Source of the DNA: Tepidamorphaceae bacterium
GTDB lineage: Bacteria; Pseudomonadota; Alphaproteobacteria; Rhizobiales; JAKSCL01
Direction: 5' to 3'
DNA: 64,000 bases
NCBI GenBank assembly: GCA_028289445.1
Contig: JANQPO010000020.1
Location: forward strand, 1-64,000
The notes beneath the pieces were generated by a model. It searched no databases. It was given only the letters and a program-made list of their open reading frames with translations, and was not told where the DNA came from. Each line of letters opens with the position of its first letter. Position 1 is the first letter of the stretch. A program made the translations under genes and the position numbers. Below are positions 12,397-20,185 of the stretch, one piece after another.

Positions 12397-13158
12397 ATGA
12401 CCGCCGCTCACGATACGACGGATGCTACCGGCCAAACGCTCGATGCCGCCGAAGTCGAGCGATTTTCCGCGCTCGCCGCGGAATGGTGGAACCCGACCGG
12501 CAAGTTCGCCACGCTGCACAAGTTCAATCCCGTCCGACTGAAGTTCATTCGCGATGAGACCTGTCTCCACTTTGGCGGCGATGCCAGATCGACGACGCCG
12601 CTTGACGGGCTACGTGTCCTCGATATCGGCTGCGGCGGCGGGCTATTGTCGGAACCCATCGCCCGCATGGGCGCCGACGTCGTCGGCGTCGACCCGGCCC
12701 GCAAGAATGTCGAGACGGCGCGTATCCACGCCGAACAATCCGGCATAGCGATCGACTACCGCTGCGCCAGCGCGGAGGACATCGCGGCCGCCAGCGAGAC
12801 CTTCGATATCGTGTTGAACATGGAAGTCGTGGAACACGTTGCCGATGTTGATCTGTTTCTCGACACCTGCGCCGGCATGGTGCGGCCGAACGGGCTGATG
12901 TTCGTCGCCACGATCAACCGAACCGCCAAGGCCTACGCGCTTGCCATCGTCGGCGCCGAATATGTGCTCGGCTGGCTGCCGCGCGGCACCCACACCTACG
13001 ACAAATTCGTCCGCCCCGAAGAGATCGAAGCGGCGCTCGACCGTAACGGTCTGCGGACTTTGGTGAAGTCCGGAGTCGTCTACAGCATTCTCGGCGACCG
13101 GTGGGAGCTGTCGCGCGACATGGACGTCAACTATATGGTGCTGGCCGGCCGCCGCTAA
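12397..13158 (+). CDS. ubiG: Ubiquinone biosynthesis O-methyltransferase UbiG
   Basis: Performs both O-methylations of ubiquinone synthesis with S-adenosylmethionine at the inner membrane. The 253-aa product has the N-terminal [15 protein letters not shown] signature of UbiG, the SAM-binding [13 protein letters not shown] near residue 74, and [12 protein letters not shown] near 148. A strong ribosome site (GAGGAAAGGA) precedes the ATG. It is divergent from lysC over a 165-base gap that holds a weak candidate promoter (TTGACT at 12344-12349). Confidence 0.97.
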   Translation: MTAAHDTTDATGQTLDAAEVERFSALAAEWWNPTGKFATLHKFNPVRLKFIRDETCLHFGGDARSTTPLDGLRVLDIGCGGGLLSEPIARMGADVVGVDPARKNVETARIHAEQSGIAIDYRCASAEDIAAASETFDIVLNMEVVEHVADVDLFLDTCAGMVRPNGLMFVATINRTAKAYALAIVGAEYVLGWLPRGTHTYDKFVRPEEIEAALDRNGLRTLVKSGVVYSILGDRWELSRDMDVNYMVLAGRR

Positions 13159-13188
13159 TGTTTGACCGCGTCCACATACGAGCGGATA

Positions 13189-13980
13189 TCAAGGTACCAC
13201 GCCGTCCATGACGGCGTCTTCGACGAACGGCTTACCCTGCTTCGCCCGAATGGCAACATGACGCTCACGGTGGTCCGGCACGCTTTCGCGCAGCGACTCG
13301 ATGCGGTCCGACAAGGGCCCGCAGTCATGGCCAAGGTGGCAGGCGCGGGTCAAAAGGTAGAGCTCCACCTCGTCGCCCGCCGCGAAGAGATCGCCGCGCC
13401 GGACGAGGTCGGCGACGAACACGAGCGCGGGCGCATGGTCCCGATCCGCATGATATAGGATACTCCTGATATTACTGTTGCGCCGCATAAGGTGCCTGTC
13501 GGGATAATAGAGCCGCTCATCGCGGCGTTCCGCCCGATAGGGTATCGGGGATTGCGTGTCCATATCGAGGTGTGCTTCCGAGACCATAAAATCCCGGCGG
13601 CTTTCGCAAAACCCAAGCTCGTTGAAATAGCCTGGCGCATAGATATCCCACCGATTGTAACTGGGATTGTGGCGACCGTCTCTGCACTTCAAAGCGGCAG
13701 AGAATTGGGGATACTCTCTCACGAACGCCGTGTTGAGTATGTACTTTGCAGCCTCACACTGAAGCGTATCCAACAAATAGTTGTAGCCAGCATGCTCTTT
13801 CGACGTCATCAAATCGCGCGCCGGCATGCTCGGAAAGGGGCGAAACTGACCATCCTCGGTGTAGTCGAAGTCAAGCACCTTTTCATCGGCGGCGGATTGA
13901 GAAAAACAAATCAACAAGACAATAACAGGCAAGAAATACTTCAAACAGCTCACTAAAACATTATCCCCGTATTGCTTCAT
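13189..13980 (-). CDS. Hypothetical secreted protein, possibly with one Sel1-like repeat
   Basis: I do not recognise this 263-aa protein. It begins with a signal peptide (hydrophobic LPVIVLLICF, cleavage likely after SQSAA), so it should be exported. The mature part has several cysteines (LQCEAAKY, LKCRDGRHN, GFCESRRD, RACHLGHDCGP) that could form disulphides. The segment ALVFVADLVRRGDLFAAGDEVELYLLTRACHLG resembles a single Sel1/TPR-like helical repeat. Base composition around 13.5-14.1 kb is visibly richer in A+T than its neighbours. No clear ribosome site precedes the ATG at 13980; a GTG at 13953 is an alternative start. It diverges from the next gene across 44 bases and interrupts a block conserved elsewhere. 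Confidence 0.72.
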   Translation of the reverse strand: MKQYGDNVLVSCLKYFLPVIVLLICFSQSAADEKVLDFDYTEDGQFRPFPSMPARDLMTSKEHAGYNYLLDTLQCEAAKYILNTAFVREYPQFSAALKCRDGRHNPSYNRWDIYAPGYFNELGFCESRRDFMVSEAHLDMDTQSPIPYRAERRDERLYYPDRHLMRRNSNIRSILYHADRDHAPALVFVADLVRRGDLFAAGDEVELYLLTRACHLGHDCGPLSDRIESLRESVPDHRERHVAIRAKQGKPFVEDAVMDGVVP

Positions 13981-14024
13981 TATCGCAGAATACCCTAATC
14001 GAATGTTTTTGGGAATTGTTTGCG

Positions 14025-14432
14025 ATGAACGAAGAAAAATCTCGGATCTGCGATGTGCTTTCAGAACGTTTACGAACTGCGGAAAGTAGAATGGATAGCG
14101 CTGAAGCCCAGGACCGAGCAGCCTTGGAAGAAGTCAAGCTGACTGAAGGGCAGCTTTCACAGGCGAAAAACAACCTTCATCGGATAGTGCAGCAGATCGA
14201 GGCGATCGCACCGCCGGCCCTCGGCTGTGCGATAGGTAGCCTCAGGGATTGCGTCACATTGGCGGCGAACCTCGCCAACCGGCAAGCGCGGCAGCAGTCG
14301 GAAATCAACCGTCTTGAAGATCGGTTGAGGTTGGCGAAGATCAAACAGGACAACACCAAACGCGACATCGAGGACTTCCGCAGACAGGCGTCCAAACTCA
14401 GCGCGAAACTCGCGGCGAACGGTTGCTTCTGA
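14025..14432 (+). CDS. Hypothetical coiled-coil protein
   Basis: I do not recognise this 135-aa protein. Almost its whole length is charged heptad-type helix (for example LSERLRTAESRMDSAEAQD, INRLEDRLRLAKIKQDN), broken by a hydrophobic stretch with AIAPPALGCAIGSLRDCVTL near 65-85. It could be a coiled-coil adaptor of the FliJ size class, but nothing nearby supports a flagellar or secretion role. The ATG at 14025 is preferred over a TTG at 14016. It pairs divergently with the secreted protein and shares its lower GC, suggesting joint acquisition. A palindromic repeat follows immediately. Confidence 0.65.
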   Translation: MNEEKSRICDVLSERLRTAESRMDSAEAQDRAALEEVKLTEGQLSQAKNNLHRIVQQIEAIAPPALGCAIGSLRDCVTLAANLANRQARQQSEINRLEDRLRLAKIKQDNTKRDIEDFRRQASKLSAKLAANGCF

Positions 14433-14439
14433 CAACCTG

Positions 14440-14547
14440 CTAGATCATTTTTCGGTGAAAGTTGAGTCACCGAAAATGCGCTAGCTCTTTGATTTTCAGC
14501 ATGTTCTTGTCCGAAACCCGCAGACACTTTTCGGGAACATGCCCTAG
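14440..14547. repeat. Hyphomicrobiales-type palindromic intergenic repeat element
   Basis: Two dyads lie back to back: TTTTCGGTGA (14449-14458) with TCACCGAAAA (14467-14476), and GCATGTTC (14499-14506) with GAACATGC (14535-14542), the latter enclosing TGTCCGAAA and CACTTTTCGG. The 'CATGTTC-TGTCCGAAA-CACTTTTCGGGAACATG' layout matches the palindromic mosaic repeats common between genes of Rhizobium and Brucella relatives (RIME, ABC and Bru-RS types), from my memory of those families. Its end coincides with the DUF1178 stop codon. Confidence 0.75.
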
Positions 14548-15029
14548 TTCCGCTCCTCCGGCAGCACCGGCAGCGGCAGGATGTCGACACCATCCTCCGT
14601 CAGCGCTTTGACGTCGTCGGGCGAGGCCTCGCCATAGATGCCCCGCGCCTCGGTCTCGCCGAAGTGAATTTTCCGCGCCTCTTCCGGAAAGCGCGGACCG
14701 ACATAGTCGGCGTTTTCCGTCACCTTCTTGCGCAGCTCGCGCATGGCGCTCACAAGCTTCGCCTTATCAGGCGGCATGGCCGCGACGGGCATCGGAGCTT
14801 CGGCGCTTGGCGCCTCTTCCAGGTCGGAAACGTCATGTGAAACCGTCGGCGCCGCAGCCTTCTTGGAGGTCCGGACCTGTGGCGCCATCAAGGCCTTTTT
14901 CACCTCATGCGATCCACAGGTCCCGCACGTCACAAGTCCGCGTGCAACTTGAGTGTCGCAGTCTTCGGCGGAGCGGAACCAGGCGTCGAAGTCATGCCCT
15001 TCGGCGCATATCATGCGATAGCGGATCAC
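14544..15029 (-). CDS. DUF1178 family protein
   Basis: Protein of 161 aa with an N-terminal zinc-ribbon-like set of cysteines (MICAEGHDFDAWF, EDCDTQ, LVTCGTCGSHEVKKALMAP), characteristic of DUF1178. A variable Ala/Pro-rich linker follows, then a conserved tail (YVGPRFPEEARKIHFGE...RGIYGEASPDDVKALTEDG). The GTG at 15029 overlaps the stop of the upstream nitrilase gene as GTGA, which implies translational coupling; an ATG five codons further in is the alternative. The family is usually found with the nitrilase and grxC, as here. Biochemical role unknown. Confidence 0.93.
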   Translation of the reverse strand: MIRYRMICAEGHDFDAWFRSAEDCDTQVARGLVTCGTCGSHEVKKALMAPQVRTSKKAAAPTVSHDVSDLEEAPSAEAPMPVAAMPPDKAKLVSAMRELRKKVTENADYVGPRFPEEARKIHFGETEARGIYGEASPDDVKALTEDGVDILPLPVLPEERN

Positions 15030-15886
15030 GACGCGTCTCTCCGGCTGGCCGGCGTCACAGTCTCCGGAGCGAAGGCACGGTCGTGTTGGAGTGCGGGAAT
15101 GCGCGAGCGCGCATCGGCGACCGCCGCTAAGTCGATCTCGGCCAGCGCATAGCCCGGTTCGTCGTCCATCTCGAACAACACCTCGCCCCAAGGCGCGATC
15201 GCCGTAGAATGGCCGAAGGTCTCGCGGCCATTGTCGTGGCGCCCGCCCTGTGCGGCGGCAATGACATAGGCACCCGTTTCAATCGCACGCGCGCGCAGCA
15301 GCGCCATCCAATGCGCCTCGCCGGTCACGCGCGTGAAGGCAGACGGCACGGTCAGCACCTCGGCACCCGCTTGCGCCAAAGCCCGGTAGAGCGCCGGGAA
15401 ACGCAGATCGTAGCAGATCGATAACCCGAGCTTTGCAAACGGCAGATCAACAACGACCGCTGTTTCGCCGGCCTTGAAGGTCCGGCTCTCGCGGTAGCTC
15501 TCGCCGCCCGGCAGATCGACGTCGAACATGTGGATCTTGTCATAGCGGCCGGCGATTGATCCGTCCGGCGCAATCATGAAGGCACGGTTGGCCGCCAAGT
15601 CCTCTCCGACGCGCACGGCCAGCGATCCGATATGCAGCCAAACGCCAAGCTCTGCGGCCAAGCCGCGAAAGGCGGTTACCGCCGGATCGCTCGCCTCATC
15701 GTGGATCGCTGCCATAAGCGACTTTCGGCCAAGTTCCATCGTCGCCGTTTGCTCCGGCGTCTGGACATACGTGGCGCCACCCAGGGCCGCCTTGCGGATC
15801 AGCGCGCTTGCCTCGGCAGTGTTTTCTGCAATGTCGCTACTGGTTCGCATCTGGACGCACCCGGCAGTGAAGCGTCGATCCGTCAT
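15026..15886 (-). CDS. Carbon-nitrogen hydrolase (nitrilase superfamily, Nit1/Nit2-like amidase)
   Basis: Cytosolic C-N hydrolase of 286 aa with the Glu-Lys-Cys triad visible: E in QTPEQTATME, K in GRYDKIHMFD, and C in LSICYDLRFPALYRAL. The closest subgroup by motif and context is the Nit2/omega-amidase or deaminated-glutathione amidase type, which repairs side products such as alpha-ketoglutaramate or deaminated glutathione. The exact substrate is not determined by sequence. The ATG at 15886 follows the grxC stop by 4 bases, and the gene ends in a GTGA overlap with the DUF1178 gene. A glutathione link fits the adjoining glutaredoxin. Confidence 0.93.
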   Translation of the reverse strand: MTDRRFTAGCVQMRTSSDIAENTAEASALIRKAALGGATYVQTPEQTATMELGRKSLMAAIHDEASDPAVTAFRGLAAELGVWLHIGSLAVRVGEDLAANRAFMIAPDGSIAGRYDKIHMFDVDLPGGESYRESRTFKAGETAVVVDLPFAKLGLSICYDLRFPALYRALAQAGAEVLTVPSAFTRVTGEAHWMALLRARAIETGAYVIAAAQGGRHDNGRETFGHSTAIAPWGEVLFEMDDEPGYALAEIDLAAVADARSRIPALQHDRAFAPETVTPASRRDAS

Positions 15887-15890
15887 TGGA

Positions 15891-16181
15891 TTATCCCGAT
15901 GTCTCCGACAAAAGGGAATCGAGCTTACCGGCCTGCTCCAGCGCGAACAGATCATCGCAGCCGCCGACATGGGTTTCGCCGATGAAGATCTGCGGTGTCG
16001 TCCGCTGGCCATTGGCGCGCTCGGCCATGGCCCGTCGCTCGCCGGGTTTCAGCGTGACGTCGATTTCACGGAACGCGACACCCTTTTTCGACAGCAGTGA
16101 TTTCGCCGCCGAGCAATAGCCGCAAAACGCTTGCGTATAGACTTCAACCCCAGCCAAAACGCGATCCTTGTGCATCGTCAT
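15891..16181 (-). CDS. grxC: Glutaredoxin 3
   Basis: Small thiol oxidoreductase (96 aa from the chosen start) that reduces disulphides with glutathione. The redox motif is CGYC in VYTQAFCGYCSAAK, where the family more often has CPYC; the glutathione-binding TTPQIFIGETHVGGCDD follows. The start at 16181 is chosen for its upstream AGGCGACGG; ATGs at 16199 and 16175 are alternatives. It sits between comF and the nitrilase in a closely spaced minus-strand operon. Confidence 0.93.
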   Translation of the reverse strand: MTMHKDRVLAGVEVYTQAFCGYCSAAKSLLSKKGVAFREIDVTLKPGERRAMAERANGQRTTPQIFIGETHVGGCDDLFALEQAGKLDSLLSETSG

Positions 16182-16210
16182 AAAACCGTCGCCTGACATA
16201 GTCCATTTGG

Positions 16211-16984
16211 CTAAAGAGGCAAGTCGGCGTCGTTCACGACTTTGGCAAAGCATAACACATCGACCGCAAATGCGCCGGCTTCCATCAAAGCGCGCGCTGC
16301 CGCCTCGACCGTTGCCCCGGTTGTCATCACGTCGTCGACAAGGATGACGGGTCGATTGCTCATCTCAGGCAATCGCCGAGGATTGGCGGAGAACGCCCGT
16401 GCCACATTGGCGCGGCGCTGGGCTTCGGTAAGGCCGACCTGTGCCGCGGTGGCACGATCGCGCCGAAGAGCGTCGGCGATGCATGGCAGACCGGCTTGAC
16501 GTGACAACGCAGCGGCAAGCAGCCCCGATTGATTGTATCTGCGCCCCCACTGCCGACGCCAATGTAGCGGAATGGGCACCAGAATGGCCCTTGGATCGAG
16601 GAGTTCCCTGCCCGCACGCTCCATCAAGCGCGCCATGAGCTCAGCGCAATCGTGTCGGTCGCGGTACTTCAAGGCGTGAACAAGGTTGCGGCCGGCGCCG
16701 TCAAAGACGCATGTGGCGCGGGCGCGGCGATAGACGGGCGGGACAAGAGCGGTGAAGCTCGCCAAAGCATCGCCATCAACCGGAAACGGAAGCGGCTGAC
16801 CGGTGATCGGATGGATGGGTGCAGAGATGAGTGTCAGTTCGGCATGGCACCGAGCACATAGCCCCGGACTGCTGACGACCGGTGCTGTGCAGAGCGGACA
16901 GATGGGCGGCAGCAGCAAATCCAAGACGCGTCTGCCGATGCTGATGGCAGTGGCGGCGTGTTCTCTGTTGGCGATTGCGGCCAT
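16211..16984 (-). CDS. comF: ComF family protein (phosphoribosyltransferase-like)
   Basis: Protein of 257 aa with the ComF layout: an N-terminal zinc finger (LLPPICPLCTAPV...GLCARCHAEL) and a C-terminal phosphoribosyltransferase domain with the PRPP loop VILVDDVMTTGATVEAAARAL. In naturally transformable bacteria ComF supports uptake or handling of single-stranded DNA; in most Alphaproteobacteria the role is unproven. The ATG at 16984 is used, and a GTG at 17005 is possible. It heads the comF-grxC-nitrilase-DUF1178 operon and is divergent from the methyltransferase gene. Confidence 0.92.
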   Translation of the reverse strand: MAAIANREHAATAISIGRRVLDLLLPPICPLCTAPVVSSPGLCARCHAELTLISAPIHPITGQPLPFPVDGDALASFTALVPPVYRRARATCVFDGAGRNLVHALKYRDRHDCAELMARLMERAGRELLDPRAILVPIPLHWRRQWGRRYNQSGLLAAALSRQAGLPCIADALRRDRATAAQVGLTEAQRRANVARAFSANPRRLPEMSNRPVILVDDVMTTGATVEAAARALMEAGAFAVDVLCFAKVVNDADLPL

Positions 16985-17086
16985 GGGGCAGTCTAGGGTC
17001 CGCACTTAACTAAGTCATGTGTTCTGTGCCAATGGACCGATCCGGGTAGATGCCGTAGGTCTGATGCAAACTGCCCGGAGCCTTCT

Positions 17087-17977
17087 GTGTCAGCGCCACC
17101 ACTCTTCGATCGCGCCCTACTTCGCCAACGCATCCAACGCGCCGTTCGCCAGGGGCCGGAGACATTTTTGGCGACGGAGGCGACGCGGGAAATCATCGAA
17201 CGCCTTGATCTGATCGTGCGCGATTTTCCGCTTGCAGCCGATCTTGGCGGGTCCTTCGGCGTGATAGCCGAGGCCTTGGCCAACCATCTACGTGTCGGTC
17301 AGACGATCCGCCTCGATCGCATCATGACAACGGCTGCAGTCGTCGGCGACGAAGAGTGGCTTCCGCTTAAGCCGCACACATTCGACCTGATTGTCTCCGC
17401 CGGGGGGCTTGGCTTCGTCAACGATCTGCCAGGCGCGCTCATTCAGATCGAGAATGCTTTGAAACCGGATGGCCTGTTCATGGCAACGGTCGCTGGCGCC
17501 GACACGTTGAAGGAGTTGCGCCAGGCATTTGCCACAGCGGAGACAGAATGCCTGGGCGGCGTCAGCCCCAGGGTCGCGCCCTTCGTCGACGTTCGGGATG
17601 CCGGCGATCTCCTGCAGCGCGCCGGTTTCGCACTGCCCGTCACGGATTCCAAAACGCTGACCGTCCGCTACGACACCGTTTTCGATCTCATACGCGATCT
17701 GCGCGGCATGGCGGCAACGAACATCCTCAAGGAACGGCTCAAACGCCCACTTCGGCGCGATGTCGCGCTGCGATTGGCTGAAATCTACTCCGAACAGTTC
17801 AGCGATAGCGATGGACGCGTGCGCGCGACATTCGAACTTGTCTTCTTGTTGGGTTGGTCACCGCACGAAAGTCAGCAAAAGCCGCTTCGGCCGGGCTCCG
17901 CGCAAACAAGGCTCGCAGATGCTCTAGGCACTAAGGAACGGATAGCGGAGCGGCGAAAGCGTCCGTTGGAGCCTTAA
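17087..17977 (+). CDS. SAM-dependent methyltransferase, NDUFAF5/BioC-like
   Basis: Class I methyltransferase of 296 aa. The N terminus FDRALLRQRIQRAVRQG and the middle LKPHTFDLIVSAGGLGFVNDLPGAL resemble the alphaproteobacterial relatives of mitochondrial NDUFAF5, which modifies an arginine in a complex I subunit. The SAM-binding loop is degenerate (AADLGGSFGVIAEAL), as in that group. The GTG at 17087 has GGAG six bases upstream. The stop codon shares TTAA with the convergent pilin gene. A complex I assembly role is inference. Confidence 0.85.
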   Translation: MSAPPLFDRALLRQRIQRAVRQGPETFLATEATREIIERLDLIVRDFPLAADLGGSFGVIAEALANHLRVGQTIRLDRIMTTAAVVGDEEWLPLKPHTFDLIVSAGGLGFVNDLPGALIQIENALKPDGLFMATVAGADTLKELRQAFATAETECLGGVSPRVAPFVDVRDAGDLLQRAGFALPVTDSKTLTVRYDTVFDLIRDLRGMAATNILKERLKRPLRRDVALRLAEIYSEQFSDSDGRVRATFELVFLLGWSPHESQQKPLRPGSAQTRLADALGTKERIAERRKRPLEP

Positions 17978-18150
17978 CCGCCACCCAGCCCGTCGAACTC
18001 GGTCTTGATGTCGCCGAAGAGACCTTGGATTTCGGTGCCCGTCAGGCCAACCATCGTGATGATCGCCAATGCGATGCCGGTCGCAATCAGCGCATACTCG
18101 ATCGCCGTCGCGCCGTCTTCGTTCGATAAGAACCGGCTAAGCAGGGACAC
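17974..18150 (-). CDS. Flp family type IVb pilin, orphan
   Basis: A 58-aa pilin of the Flp/Fap type. The cleavage and assembly motif is NEDGATAIEYALIATGIALA, with the conserved Glu five residues into the mature hydrophobic helix. The GTG at 18150 is chosen because GGAGG lies six bases upstream; reading further upstream adds an unconserved leader. No tad/cpa secretion genes or prepilin peptidase are nearby, so it would need machinery encoded elsewhere. Its TAA stop overlaps the convergent methyltransferase stop by four bases. Confidence 0.88.
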   Translation of the reverse strand: MSLLSRFLSNEDGATAIEYALIATGIALAIITMVGLTGTEIQGLFGDIKTEFDGLGGG

Positions 18151-18237
18151 AGCTTCCTCCACAATTTGATGCAAGTTATCATCAAAAGTTTCAAAAGTGC
18201 CTACCACACCCCCAAAAAACACGTCCTTAGCGTTTAC

Positions 18238-18651
18238 CTAAAGTAAATCGATCAAATGCGGGATCAGCGGCTCGTCGGCCGCCGGCATCGGATAGTCGCG
18301 CAGGCGAACCGGGCGAACCCAGGCAGTCTCCTGGTTTTCCTGCGGCACAACCCGCCCTTCCCATCGACGACAAATGTAAAGCGGCATGAGGAGGTGAAAG
18401 TCGTCGTAGGCGTGACTGGCAAAGGTTAAAGGCGCTAAGCAGGCCTGTGTCACGTCGATGGCCAGTTCTTCCTTCAACTCACGGATGACTGCGGCTTCCG
18501 GCGTCTCGCCGGGATCGACCTTGCCGCCGGGAAACTCCCACAAGCCAGCCATCGCCTTGCCCTGAGGGCGACGCGTGATGAGAACGCGGCCATCGACATC
18601 AACCAGCGCACAGGCTGCCACCAGCACGATTGAACCCTGCGGCTTTGTCAT
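18238..18651 (-). CDS. mutT: 8-oxo-dGTP diphosphatase MutT
   Basis: Nudix hydrolase of 137 aa that removes oxidised 8-oxo-dGTP from the nucleotide pool and so prevents A:T to C:G mutation. The Nudix box is intact: GGKVDPGETPEAAVIRELKEEL near residues 43-65. The ATG at 18651 now lies only five bases from the end of a MITE, and no ribosome site is visible (upstream reads CCTCTATCC). In the reconstructed empty site the start overlaps the argJ stop as ATGA, so the insertion probably removed translational coupling. Expression may be reduced; that is inference. Confidence 0.94.
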   Translation of the reverse strand: MTKPQGSIVLVAACALVDVDGRVLITRRPQGKAMAGLWEFPGGKVDPGETPEAAVIRELKEELAIDVTQACLAPLTFASHAYDDFHLLMPLYICRRWEGRVVPQENQETAWVRPVRLRDYPMPAADEPLIPHLIDLL

Positions 18652-18654
18652 GGA

Positions 18655-18924
18655 TAGAGGCTGTTAGGGACTTTGGATGTGGTTGCGCCGAAGCGAAAAT
18701 CCGTCAGTTCCAGGAGCGAGGAGGACGGACATGCAGCGCATGTTCTACGACGAGCGACGCCGAAATGGCGGATTTGCGGTCGGCCCCTTCGGGGTTGGGC
18801 AAAAAACGCCCCTGAATGCGTCGAAAATGCTCGACGGTGGCCCACACCGCCTTGTGCTTTTCTCCTGTTCAGGAACGATTTTTGCTCCAACGCAACGTCC
18901 ATCCAAAGTCCCTAACAGCCTCTA
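18655..18924. mobile_element. MITE-like element, 266 bp, with TA target duplication
   Basis: Perfect 23-bp terminal inverted repeats lie at 18657-18679 and 18900-18922 (left end begins GAGGCTGTTAGGGACTTTGG). Both are flanked by TA (18655-18656 and 18923-18924), the duplication expected for IS630- or IS427-type transposition. Similarity between the two ends continues imperfectly for another 40 or so bases inward. There is no transposase gene, so it would move only with help in trans. It lies exactly between argJ and mutT; the argJ stop TAG is made of the TA duplication plus the first base of the element. Confidence 0.88.
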
Positions 18925-20166
18925 GCTACGATAATCTGCGTTGATCGAGATATAGCCGTGGGTGAGATCGCAGGTCCACGCGGTGAAGCGGCCGGTCCCG
19001 AGCCCCAGATCGATCCGGATATCGATCGCGTCCCGTTTCATCATCGCAGACGCGAGCGCTTCATCATAACTTGGATGACGCTCACCGTCGGCGGCGACCT
19101 GAACGTCTCCGAACCAGATCGCCAGTCGATCGCGATCGGCCGGCTCTCCGGCCTTTCCAACAGCCATCACGACGCGACCCCAATTCGCGTCCTCGCCCGC
19201 AATCGCGGTCTTGACGAGTGGCGAATTGGCGACCGCCATGGCAATCCGTCGCGCAGAGCGCTTCGTGATGGCGCCGGTGACGGTGACGGTGACGAACTTG
19301 GACGCACCCTCACCGTCGCGAACGATCTGCTGGGCGAGATCGCGCATGATGTCCTTCAACGCCCGCCGGATGCCGGCCAGGCGCCGGTCGCTCGGCAATG
19401 TGATGCCTGGCGCGTCGCGCGCCTCTGCCGCGCCGGTCGCGAACAGCAACACCGTATCGCTTGTCGACGTGTCGCCATCGACCGTGATGGCGTTGAAAGC
19501 CTGGTCGTTGGCCGTGGTCAAGAGCCGCTTCAGGACGGCGGGCGCCAGAGGTGCATCGGTGACGAAAAACGCCAGCATCGTCGCCATGTCGGGCGCGATC
19601 ATCCCCGATCCCTTGGCAATACCATTGATGGTCACAGGCACGCCGCCAAGGCTCGCGGACCGTGTGGCGTATTTCGGGAAAGTATCCGTGGTCATGATGG
19701 CGCTAGCCGCCTCGGGCCAGCAGTCGGGCTTAGCGCTTGCGGCAGTCTTCTTGAGGATGTCGGAGAAAGCGCCGGCATCGAGCGGCTCGCCGATGACGCC
19801 CGTAGACGCGAGCAAGATCTCTTCCGGCTGACAGCCAAGCACGTCCGCCGCCGCAGCAGCCGTTTGCTCCGTCGCCTGCCTGCCCCGGACGCCCGTAAAG
19901 GCGTTGGCGTTGCCGGAATTGACCACGAGGCCCCGCGCCGAACCGCCGGGCAATGCGGTGCGACACCAGTCGACGGGTGCGGAGGCCGTGTGCGACCGAG
20001 TCAACACGCCGGCAACTGCGGCCGGTCGATCGAAGCGCATGACCATGAGGTCGGTGCGATCTTTGTACTTAATGCCGGCGGCGGCGGTGCCGATCCGCAC
20101 CCCATCGATCGATGGCATGTCCGGAAACGACTTCGGCGCGAGCGGAGAGAGCGGCGGCGCGGCCAT
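18922..20166 (-). CDS. argJ: Bifunctional glutamate N-acetyltransferase/amino-acid acetyltransferase ArgJ
   Basis: Transfers acetyl from N-acetylornithine to glutamate in the cyclic arginine pathway, and may also use acetyl-CoA. The 414-aa precursor carries the self-cleavage site in [19 protein letters not shown], where the threonine of MATML becomes the nucleophile of the beta chain. The C terminus INADYRS is normal for the family. Its TAG stop is completed by the inserted MITE. Without the insertion the frame would run two codons further (Tyr-Pro) and stop in an ATGA overlap with mutT. It lies 19 bases downstream of the parvulin gene. Confidence 0.97.
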   Translation of the reverse strand: MAAPPLSPLAPKSFPDMPSIDGVRIGTAAAGIKYKDRTDLMVMRFDRPAAVAGVLTRSHTASAPVDWCRTALPGGSARGLVVNSGNANAFTGVRGRQATEQTAAAAADVLGCQPEEILLASTGVIGEPLDAGAFSDILKKTAASAKPDCWPEAASAIMTTDTFPKYATRSASLGGVPVTINGIAKGSGMIAPDMATMLAFFVTDAPLAPAVLKRLLTTANDQAFNAITVDGDTSTSDTVLLFATGAAEARDAPGITLPSDRRLAGIRRALKDIMRDLAQQIVRDGEGASKFVTVTVTGAITKRSARRIAMAVANSPLVKTAIAGEDANWGRVVMAVGKAGEPADRDRLAIWFGDVQVAADGERHPSYDEALASAMMKRDAIDIRIDLGLGTGRFTAWTCDLTHGYISINADYRS

Positions 20167-20185
20167 GGCGACCTCGCGTATGCGC

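Noticed and set aside
18673-18925. Several 60-85 codon frames inside the MITE
   Set aside because: They cover the inverted ends and lack family features; the interior shows no transposase motif.
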